Notes under the pieces: generated by a model
Told to the model about the DNA's origin: nothing
Seen by the model: the letters and a program-made list of their open reading frames with translations, nothing else
Database searches by the model: none
Part shown: one piece after another, positions 9,260 to 16,137 of the stretch
How the letters are laid out: every line of letters begins with the position of its first letter
Position numbering within the stretch: position 1 is the stretch's first letter
Translations under genes and position numbers: made by a program
From: Nitrospina sp.
GTDB lineage: Bacteria > Nitrospinota > Nitrospinia > Nitrospinales > VA-1
Length of the DNA stretch: 64,000 bases
Reading direction: 5' to 3'
Assembly: GCA_018653085.1 (NCBI GenBank)
Contig: JABIAY010000053.1
Location: 190,561 to 254,560 of the forward strand

Positions 9260-9568
9260 TCAGGATTCCTGTTCTTCTTCTTCAGCTCTCTTGTTATCGT
9301 CCACCAGTTGTCTCAGTTCTTTCCCGGCTTTAAAAAAAGGCACTTTTTTAGAAGGAACATCGACTTTCTGCCCTGATTTCGGATTGCGCCCAACCCTGGC
9401 ATTTCTTTCCCGGATTCGGAAACTTCCAAACCCTCTCAACTCAACTTTTTTTCCTTCTGCCAACGAGTCGGTAATACTTGAAAAAACAGTATTCACCACA
9501 ACCTCGGTCTGCTTTTTCGTCAGATTGATCTGGTTGGCTACTCTTTCAACAAGTTCTGCTTTAGTCAT
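9260..9568 (-). CDS. ihfB: integration host factor / HU-family DNA-bending protein
   Basis: 102 residues from the chosen ATG 9568 (MTKAELVERVANQINLTKKQ), preceded by a GGGGGGAA ribosome site; an upstream in-frame GTG at 9586 overlaps that site and is less likely. The HU/IHF fold is clear, with RGFGSFRIRERNARVGRNPKSGQKV forming the beta arm with its Pro. The C-terminus is acidic (KRAEEEEQES). Position after rpsA matches the cmk-rpsA-ihfB arrangement known in proteobacteria, which is why IHF beta is preferred to HU. It bends DNA as a dimer; the alpha subunit is not in this window. Confidence 0.9.
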   Translation of the reverse strand: MTKAELVERVANQINLTKKQTEVVVNTVFSSITDSLAEGKKVELRGFGSFRIRERNARVGRNPKSGQKVDVPSKKVPFFKAGKELRQLVDDNKRAEEEEQES

Positions 9569-9811
9569 TAAAAAGTTCCCCCCCACCGGTAAACATTTTA
9601 ACTGCCTTTTTGAACAAAGAATTTTCGGAAGTATATCATTCGTTGGAATTAAGTCAAGCCCAATATTTTAATGGGTTTACCCGTTTTTGAGGCTTGGTTT
9701 TGGTGCCCTGAAAAGCTCCTTTCGGGAGGTGGGTGCAACGGAGTTCTGTGGCTTGAATAAGGTGCGCGGGATTTGCTTTGTTTTACCGTGAAAGTCTTGT
9801 AACTAATTGTT

Positions 9812-10714
9812 TTATTGAGGGAACCAGATATATTGCAGGCGGGGAAAGGGTGCTGGCATTAAGGTTTTAGCAAGTCCGCCGGAAAATGAACTCTGGAGAA
9901 GCCAGTCGAAAAAAGGTGTTTTTTCTTTTTCTTCAATAACTTTGGGCCTTCCTGCGATACCGAGTTTTTTTGCCAGCAGGTCGATGGTTTTTTCGAGTCC
10001 GCCCACTTCATCTATCAGTTTTAACTTAAGGGCCTGCTGGCCGGTCATGATCCTTCCATCAGCAATCTCACTGACCTGCGACACGGGCAGTCCTCGACCT
10101 TTAGCAACGGCCTGAACAAATTGCTGGTGTACATCGTCCACGACATTTTGTAACAGCTTTTGTTCTTCCGGCTTCATGGTCCGCATGGGGGAACCCACAT
10201 CTTTGTATTTCCCGCTCTTGATGACGACTGGCTTAACGCCGATTTTATTCGTCAGTTCCTCAACATTGCTGAAAGCCATCACAGCCGCTATGCTCCCCGT
10301 CAGGGTGCCGGGATTTGCCAGAACGTAATCGGCGGCGCAGGCGATATAGTACCCGCCTGAAGCCGCTACCGTTCCCATGGAAGCATAAACCGTTTTATGC
10401 TCGGCTCTCAGTTTCATGATTTCATTATAAATCTCCTGTGCCGGGGCAACCGCTCCCCCTGGAGAGTCAATGCGCAGGATGATGCCTCGTACTCCCGGAT
10501 TGTAGCGATAGTCGGAGAGCTGGCGGACAATGTTTTGGGAGTCCATGAGCATTCCCTGAATGCGGACCAGGGCAATTTCTCCGGAAGGGGATTTCCAGCG
10601 ATCCGGCAACAAAGCAGAGCCAATGGCCAGCAGAATCATCAGGGCGAGGAGTCCGACTGAAAATCGGAAAAAGGATCGCAAGAAAGATTTTTGTGGTTTG
10701 TTTTGGGATTCCAT
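9812..10714 (-). CDS. sppA: signal peptide peptidase SppA, short form
   Basis: 300 residues, the single-domain (about 300 aa) class rather than the 600-residue E. coli form. There is one N-terminal TM segment (about 15-36). The S49 fold shows RIDSPGGAVAPAQEI, catalytic Ser119 in GTVAASGGYYIACAADYV, and the general-base Lys in KSGKYKDVGSPMR (about Lys169). It degrades leftover signal peptides in the cytoplasmic membrane. It is inserted between rpsA and ihfB, separated from rpsA by a very strong hairpin (10723-10748). Confidence 0.93.
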   Translation of the reverse strand: MESQNKPQKSFLRSFFRFSVGLLALMILLAIGSALLPDRWKSPSGEIALVRIQGMLMDSQNIVRQLSDYRYNPGVRGIILRIDSPGGAVAPAQEIYNEIMKLRAEHKTVYASMGTVAASGGYYIACAADYVLANPGTLTGSIAAVMAFSNVEELTNKIGVKPVVIKSGKYKDVGSPMRTMKPEEQKLLQNVVDDVHQQFVQAVAKGRGLPVSQVSEIADGRIMTGQQALKLKLIDEVGGLEKTIDLLAKKLGIAGRPKVIEEKEKTPFFDWLLQSSFSGGLAKTLMPAPFPRLQYIWFPQ

Positions 10715-10722
10715 AAATCAGG

Positions 10723-10748
10723 ACTCTGGACCCTTTCGGGTCCAGAGT
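10723..10748 (-). terminator. 11-bp GAAA-tetraloop hairpin between rpsA and sppA
   Basis: Perfect 11-bp arms ACTCTGGACCC/GGGTCCAGAGT enclose a GAAA loop on the minus strand. The hairpin lies 10 nt after the rpsA stop and 8 nt before the sppA start. There is no U-run behind it, so it is more likely an attenuator, RNA-processing or mRNA-stabilising element than a full intrinsic terminator. Confidence 0.6.
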
Positions 10749-10758
10749 TCATCAGGTT

Positions 10759-12462
10759 TTACTCTTCTTCTTTAAAGTCTTCCAGGCCAACCTGTTCTTT
10801 TTCGATTTGCGAAATGTCGAGGTTTTCCGTATGGGCTTTAATGCTCAAAGCGATTTTTTTATTAGTGGTATCCACTTTAATCACTTTTGCTTTGATATCA
10901 TCGTCCACCTTCACTGCGGACTCAGGGTCGGTAATCTTTTCCGAACTGAGCTGTGAAACATGGATCAGACCTTCCAACCCGTCGCCAAATTCCGCGAACG
11001 CGCCGAATCCGGTCACCTTGATGATCTTGCCTTCGACTTCGGTGCCGATAGGATAGTTGGCCGCGATATCATTCCAGGGATCGGGTTGCAACTGTTTGAC
11101 TCCAAGGGAGATCCGGCAGTTATCCTTGTCGATGCTCAGCACCGCCGAGGTGATTTTGTCCTTTTTCTTCAGGACTTCAGAAGGATGCTTGATTTTTTTC
11201 CAGCTCAAATCGGAAATATGAATCAGGCCATCCACGCCGTCTTCCAGTTCCACGAAGGCACCAAAGTCGGTCAGGTTGCGAACTGTGCCCTCGACTTCAG
11301 AACCGATGGGATACTTGTCTTCAATCTGTTCCCACGGGTTGGGCTCGATTTGTTTCATACCGAGCGAAATCCGTTTCTTATCCTTATCGAGGGTCAACAC
11401 AACTGCTTCCACCTCATCCTCAATCGAAACTATTTTGCTCGGATGTTTGACATGGCGGCTCCAGCTCATTTCGGAAATGTGGACCAGGCCTTCGATGCCT
11501 TTTTCAAGTTCCACAAATACCCCGTAATCAGTGATGCTGACCACTCTTCCCTTGATCTGGGTACTGACCGGATATTTGTTATCAACATCCACCCATGGGT
11601 CGGCACTGGTTTGCTTGAGACCCAACGAGACGCGCTCCTTGTCTTTATCGTATTTGAGAACCATGACGGTGACTTTGTCGCCAATGGAAAACATTTCGGA
11701 AGGATGGTTGACCCGGCCCCAGGACATGTCGGTAATATGAAGCAGGCCGTCAATTCCGCCGAGGTCGATGAACACTCCGTATTCAGTGATGTTTTTGACA
11801 ATACCTTCAATGAGGTTGCCTTCACTCATTTTCTCGAGAGTGCCTTCGCGCAGTTGTTTGCGTTGCTCTTCAAGGAGAATTCTCCGCGACAGAACAATAT
11901 TGCCGCGCTTTTTATTCATCTTGATGATCTTCATGTCGAACTTTTCGCTAATCAGTTTTTCCAGATTGCGAATCGGGCGCAGGTCGATCTGGGAACCTGG
12001 CAAGAAGGCTTTGAGTCCGATATCAACGGTCAATCCGCCTTTGGCTTTAGCGATCACCACACCCTGAATGATTTCATCTGCCTCATAAGTTGTGACCAGA
12101 TCATCCCAGATTTTAATTTTATTGGCCTTCTCCTTGGACAAGACAACATTGCCATGGTTGTCTTCGACCTTTTCAAGATAGACCTCAACTTCTTCATCAA
12201 CTTGCAGGTGCTTACCGTTTTCAGGGAACTCGGAGAGTGAGACCATCCCTTCTGATTTAAAGCCCACATCGACAGTAACCAAGCCGTTGGAAATGGCGAT
12301 TACCTTTCCCATGATGATCTGCGAAGCCTTGAACCGACCGAGGCTCTCGGTGAAATAATGCTCCATTTCTTCATAGGCCGCGATCTGGTTGGGAGTTAAC
12401 TCCTCCATTTCTTCTTTGTCGTCGTTTGCCATTTGTTCTAGCAATTCTTGGGATATTTTCAT
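10759..12462 (-). CDS. rpsA: 30S ribosomal protein S1
   Basis: 567 residues with six S1 RNA-binding repeats, the standard length. Repeats 3-6 show the regular G.V..I.DYGAFVEL..G.EGL.HISE(M/L)SW pattern (for example DYGVFVELEKGIEGLVHISE and DFGAFVELEDGVDGLIHISD), each followed by DKDKKRISLG-type ends. It binds mRNA leaders at the 30S platform. ATG 12462 follows GGAGGT directly. It lies 31 bp after cmk, the conserved cmk-rpsA order. Confidence 0.97.
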   Translation of the reverse strand: MKISQELLEQMANDDKEEMEELTPNQIAAYEEMEHYFTESLGRFKASQIIMGKVIAISNGLVTVDVGFKSEGMVSLSEFPENGKHLQVDEEVEVYLEKVEDNHGNVVLSKEKANKIKIWDDLVTTYEADEIIQGVVIAKAKGGLTVDIGLKAFLPGSQIDLRPIRNLEKLISEKFDMKIIKMNKKRGNIVLSRRILLEEQRKQLREGTLEKMSEGNLIEGIVKNITEYGVFIDLGGIDGLLHITDMSWGRVNHPSEMFSIGDKVTVMVLKYDKDKERVSLGLKQTSADPWVDVDNKYPVSTQIKGRVVSITDYGVFVELEKGIEGLVHISEMSWSRHVKHPSKIVSIEDEVEAVVLTLDKDKKRISLGMKQIEPNPWEQIEDKYPIGSEVEGTVRNLTDFGAFVELEDGVDGLIHISDLSWKKIKHPSEVLKKKDKITSAVLSIDKDNCRISLGVKQLQPDPWNDIAANYPIGTEVEGKIIKVTGFGAFAEFGDGLEGLIHVSQLSSEKITDPESAVKVDDDIKAKVIKVDTTNKKIALSIKAHTENLDISQIEKEQVGLEDFKEEE

Positions 12463-12493
12463 GACCTCCTGATTCTCACTTTCTTTCGGTTGT

Positions 12494-13150
12494 TTAAATG
12501 TTGTTTATATTTTTAAAAACATGATCCGTAACTTCTTCAATATTTAACTGAGTGGTGTCGACTTCCAGAGCATCCTTTGCCCTGACCAGCGGAGAAATCT
12601 TTCGATTTCGGTCCTCATGGTCGCGTTGCCGAATTTCTTCGATAATATTTTGCAAATCCAAACCCGGATTCTTGGATTTCAGCTCCTCGTAACGCCGCCG
12701 ACCCCGCTCATCTGCATCGGCAACGAAAAAAAATTTTTTGTCGGCCTGGGGAAAGACAACCGTTCCAATGTCCCGTCCATCCATAACCACATTACCCGCC
12801 TTGCCGATCTGGCGTTGCTTGGCCACCAGAACTTCGCGAACGGATTTCTGCGCGGCAACGGTGGCGGCCCCTCTGCCCACCGTTTCATTCTTTAAATGAG
12901 CCGTGGCATTTTCCCCATCCACCAGCACCGACTGCCCATCAGCATCGGGAACAAATTCAATTTTCAGACTCACGGCAATTTCTGCCATGGCTGTTTCATC
13001 GGCCAGGCTCAGGTTTTTTTTCTCCGCAGTCCAGGCTACAGCCCGGTACATGGCGCCTGTATCGATGTATCGGTAACTCAGCCGTTTGGCGATCAACTTG
13101 GCGACAGTGCTTTTTCCACTACCTGCTGGTCCGTCTATCGCGATAATCAT
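12494..13150 (-). CDS. cmk: cytidylate kinase
   Basis: 218 residues. Phosphorylates CMP and dCMP with ATP. The P-loop GPAGSGKST (7-15), the RYIDTGAMYRAVAW segment, DGRDIGTVVFPQAD and the LID region RGRRRYEE are all diagnostic. It is 4 bp after tyrA and 31 bp before rpsA, so part of one long transcript. The usual neighbour aroA (EPSP synthase) is not between tyrA and cmk here. Confidence 0.96.
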   Translation of the reverse strand: MIIAIDGPAGSGKSTVAKLIAKRLSYRYIDTGAMYRAVAWTAEKKNLSLADETAMAEIAVSLKIEFVPDADGQSVLVDGENATAHLKNETVGRGAATVAAQKSVREVLVAKQRQIGKAGNVVMDGRDIGTVVFPQADKKFFFVADADERGRRRYEELKSKNPGLDLQNIIEEIRQRDHEDRNRKISPLVRAKDALEVDTTQLNIEEVTDHVFKNINNI

Positions 13151-13154
13151 TCCT

Positions 13155-14018
13155 TTAAATTACGTTCAGCCGGTATTTGTTCGCGGCCATAAATTCTTCT
13201 TTCAATGCCTGCCCGTCTCCCTTTTCGATGGTGCTACGGATTTCATCCAGTTTATTCTGGAACCGGTCGATCAGGTCCAGCGAATGGTTGCGGTTGGAAA
13301 GGCAGATATCCCGCCACATTACCGGGTCGCTGGAGGCGATCCTTGTGATGTCCTTCAGTCCGGCACCTGAAAAGGCGGTGACGGCACGGTTGTCCTGGGT
13401 TTTCAAAGCACCCAGCGTGTTCATCAGGGCGTAAACGATGATGTGGGGCAAATGGCTCACTGCGCCAAAAACGAAATCGTGTTCTTCTGTAGACAAGTTG
13501 ATGATTTGCATTCCCACTGCCTGCCAGAGCGCATTGATTTTTTCCAAAGCCTTTTTATCGGTTTTTTCGGTCGGGGTAACGATACATTTTGCGCCTTCAT
13601 ATAAATTTGCGGTGGAGGCTTCCAGTCCGGAGTTTTCCCCTCCGGCGATCGGATGCGACCCAACGAAAAACATACCTTCCGGAACGACTTTCTCAGCTTC
13701 CTTGACAACGGGCTCTTTTACCGAGCCAACATCAGTGATCAGGGTGCCGGATCGGATTTCTGCAACCATACTTTGAATCAGTGGAACGATGGTGGTGACC
13801 GGCGTACACAACACGATCAGGTCGGCATCTTTCACCGCTTCTGCCAAACTAGCCGGGCAATGATCGATGATCTTCAAAGCCTGGGCTTTTTCCAGGTTCT
13901 CACGGTTTCTGCCATACCCTGTAATCTCTCCCACCAGGCCACGCTCTTTGCAGGCCTTGGCCAAAGAGGCTCCAAGCAGACCAATACCAATAATGGTCAT
14001 TTTCCCAAAAAGTTTCAT
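13155..14018 (-). CDS. tyrA: prephenate dehydrogenase
   Basis: 287 residues. Oxidatively decarboxylates prephenate to 4-hydroxyphenylpyruvate using NAD(P), for tyrosine. The Rossmann motif GIGLLGASLA is near the N-terminus, with VLCTPV, TDVGSVK and GSHPIAGGENSG, and the C-terminal helical dimerisation region with SAGLKDITRIASSDPVMWRDI-type sequence. The start overlaps the pheA stop by 4 bp (ATGA), indicating translational coupling. Confidence 0.94.
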   Translation of the reverse strand: MKLFGKMTIIGIGLLGASLAKACKERGLVGEITGYGRNRENLEKAQALKIIDHCPASLAEAVKDADLIVLCTPVTTIVPLIQSMVAEIRSGTLITDVGSVKEPVVKEAEKVVPEGMFFVGSHPIAGGENSGLEASTANLYEGAKCIVTPTEKTDKKALEKINALWQAVGMQIINLSTEEHDFVFGAVSHLPHIIVYALMNTLGALKTQDNRAVTAFSGAGLKDITRIASSDPVMWRDICLSNRNHSLDLIDRFQNKLDEIRSTIEKGDGQALKEEFMAANKYRLNVI

Positions 14019-15094
14019 GCCTTCACCTTTTCAGGGTAAGAGCCCAGCACACGTAAAAACAGAGCTTGTTTACCTAATGTTTTTAAAACGCGCTCAACGG
14101 TCTTATCTTCCACGTGACCCATAAAATCGACATAGAACAGGTACTCCCAGGGTCGGTTGCGCAGGGGACGCGATTGTATTTTCGACAAGCTGATTTTGTT
14201 TCTGGCGAATAGTTGCAGGGTTTTGAGCAAAGACCCGGATTCATCCGCGATGGAAAACATGATGGATGTTTTATTCTTTTTGGCTCTTTTAGCTTTATCT
14301 TTTGAAATGATCAGAAACCGGGTATGGTTTTCGGCCCGGTCCTGAATATTTTTCGCGATAATTTTTAATCCATAAACCTCGGCGGCCAGTTCTCCGGCGA
14401 TGGCGGCGGTATTTTTATTTTTCTTAGCCAATTGCGCCGCCTCGGCAGTGCTGGAAGCGGGAACCTGCTCCACCCCTGGCAGATTGTGGTTCAGCCAGTT
14501 TCTGCACTGAGCCAAAGGCTGAGGATGCGAATAAATTTTCTGGATTTTTTTCCGGTCGGCAATGTTGGACAAAAGAAAAAGTCCAATGGGCAATCGGGTT
14601 TCATTGCAAATATGGAGCGGTGAATCGACAAAACAGTCCAGAGTCAGGTTGATAACCCCTTCAATGGAATTTTCTACCGGCACGACTCCATAATCGGAAT
14701 TGCCGAGTTCGACTTCCGAAAAAACGGTTTCAATATTTCCGCAAGGATTAAACGTGCAGGAATGACCAAAATGCCGCACTGCCGCTTGATGGCTGAATGT
14801 GGTTTCCGGCCCGAGAAAAGCAATCTTCAACGGCTTTTCTAAAGCCAGTGTGGCGGAGAACAATTCGCGAAAAATGGATTCAATAGAAGGGTCGGGAAAA
14901 GGACCTTTGTTCTGGTCTTTCAGCCGCTCAAGGATAGCCCGCTCACGATGAGGAACGTGATAATGACTCCCTTTCCCTTGACGGGATTTCTCATCGCCGA
15001 TTTTCTGGGCCAACTGGCCACGGCGACCGATCAGCTTCAACAGCTGGTCGTCAATCTTGTCAATCTGCTGGCGCAGATCATCTAACTGGGACAA
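14015..15094 (-). CDS. pheA: bifunctional chorismate mutase / prephenate dehydratase (P-protein)
   Basis: 359 residues from TTG 15094, chosen because AAAGGCGG lies 10 nt upstream and the protein then begins with SQLDDLRQQIDKIDDQLLKLI, the usual AroQ start; an upstream TTG at 15178 would add 28 unrelated residues without a ribosome site. Domains are AroQ chorismate mutase (1-85), prephenate dehydratase (about 90-270) with FLGPETTFSHQAA and the conserved ENSIEG, and a C-terminal ACT domain (about 275-355) with SLLKTLQLFARNKISLSKIQSRP for phenylalanine feedback. First gene of the aromatic-rpsA cluster. Confidence 0.93.
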   Translation of the reverse strand: MSQLDDLRQQIDKIDDQLLKLIGRRGQLAQKIGDEKSRQGKGSHYHVPHRERAILERLKDQNKGPFPDPSIESIFRELFSATLALEKPLKIAFLGPETTFSHQAAVRHFGHSCTFNPCGNIETVFSEVELGNSDYGVVPVENSIEGVINLTLDCFVDSPLHICNETRLPIGLFLLSNIADRKKIQKIYSHPQPLAQCRNWLNHNLPGVEQVPASSTAEAAQLAKKNKNTAAIAGELAAEVYGLKIIAKNIQDRAENHTRFLIISKDKAKRAKKNKTSIMFSIADESGSLLKTLQLFARNKISLSKIQSRPLRNRPWEYLFYVDFMGHVEDKTVERVLKTLGKQALFLRVLGSYPEKVKA

Positions 15095-15256
15095 AAAACA
15101 GGTACCGCCTTTACTAGGATTTCCCGCAATCGCTTGATGGGATGGTTGATAATTCCATAACTCGGCCCTAAAATGCAAGGAGAAATTTGCAAAGAAGCCT
15201 GAATTTTAGGGGACTTCCATGTTTTTATAACATTTTTGATTGTGAGGTTATTCCAA

Positions 15257-15565
15257 ATGATATTGCTTGAGTTCAGTATGAGCCCCATGGATAAGGGGGG
15301 AAGCGTCAGCGCACAGGTCAGCCGCTCCCTGAAAATTATTGACGCAAGCGGCGTGCCCTATCGGCTTAATCCGATGGGAACGGTGCTGGAAGGCGAGTTT
15401 GATGAAGTGATGGGGGTGGTCAAACAATGCTACGAGACGATGAGGGCGGATTGCAAACGCATCACCTGCGGCATCAAGATCGATTACCGGGAAGGCAAGT
15501 CGGGCAGGCTGGAATCCAAAATCGCCTCCATCGAAAACAAACTGGGAAAAGAGATGAAGAAGTGA
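15257..15565 (+). CDS. MTH1187-family thiamine-binding protein
   Basis: 102 residues from ATG 15257, with GAGG 10 nt upstream; an earlier TTG at 15236 is also in frame. The sequence MSPMDKGGSVSAQVSRSLKIIDASGVPYRLNPMGTVLEG matches the small ferredoxin-fold MTH1187/YkoF-like proteins that bind thiamine or its precursors. Expected to be a cytoplasmic oligomer. It is the only plus-strand gene between pheA and the cytochrome and converges with the latter. Physiological role is not established for the family. Confidence 0.8.
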   Translation: MILLEFSMSPMDKGGSVSAQVSRSLKIIDASGVPYRLNPMGTVLEGEFDEVMGVVKQCYETMRADCKRITCGIKIDYREGKSGRLESKIASIENKLGKEMKK

Positions 15566-15578
15566 AAAGGAAAATCTT

Positions 15579-15956
15579 TTATTGTTCCACTTCCATCAGT
15601 TTTTTGCGGATGTAATGCACCACTGCACGAATTTCCTCTGTGGTTAGCCGCGACTCCCAAGGCATCATGGCGGTGCCCTTCCTCCCTTTGGTGACGGATT
15701 GGATCATCCGTTCTTCTGTCAGTTCCTTTTTTGATTTCTTTGCGGTGAAATTTTTCGGGGGTGGATTCAGTACGTTGGACGCGAAGGTTTTTCCATCGCC
15801 TTTATCCCCATGACAGGCTTTGCAATGTTTGTAGAAAATATCTCTTCCTGTTTCCAAATCGGCAGGATTGGCTGATGCGTGGGAGGCCCAGCTGATGAGG
15901 GCTAATAATAGAAAAACCAGGCTTTGTTTTTTTTGTTTGCTTGTAATGTAAATCAC
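15579..15956 (-). CDS. periplasmic mono-haem cytochrome c
   Basis: 125 residues. The signal peptide (1-29) is cleaved after SHASA, followed by a class I cytochrome c fold with CKACH (Cys45, Cys48, His49), a PPPKNF loop and distal Met in GTAMMPW. It resembles small c6/c555-type electron carriers of the periplasm. The only sensible start is GTG 15956, which lies inside the AAATCACCCC end of a palindromic repeat; the GGGGCTGGG Shine-Dalgarno is also repeat sequence. The gene converges with the thiamine-binding protein gene. Redox partner unknown. Confidence 0.85.
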   Translation of the reverse strand: MIYITSKQKKQSLVFLLLALISWASHASANPADLETGRDIFYKHCKACHGDKGDGKTFASNVLNPPPKNFTAKKSKKELTEERMIQSVTKGRKGTAMMPWESRLTTEEIRAVVHYIRKKLMEVEQ

Positions 15957-16137
15957 CCCAGCCCCTCTTTGGTAAAGAGGGGTCCATTAAAACCCCCTCA
16001 GTCCCCCTTATCAGGGGGAAGATATTAGAGTATTACCCCTCCGGGGCACGAGAGCTTAGGAGGAATATCACGTGCGCTTGAGTGCTCAGCCTGCCTTATG
16101 GGCAATGCAGTGCGGGCCCCACGCCCAGTGGTTAGCG
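15950..16137. repeat. dispersed palindromic repeat cluster
   Basis: Begins with the AAATCACCCCAGCCCCTCTT module (compare 24804 and 27494), then a CCCCCTTATCAGGGGGAAGA hairpin, a TTACCCCTCCGGGGCACG hairpin, GGGCAATGCAGTG and GGCCCCACGCCCAGTGG. The left edge supplies the start region of the cytochrome c gene and the right edge meets the glnD stop codon. Confidence 0.85.

Noticed and set aside
10960-12240. 426-codon open frame antisense to rpsA
   Set aside because: It is the mirror of six repeated S1 domains, shows periodic repeats from them, and has no ribosome site or family.
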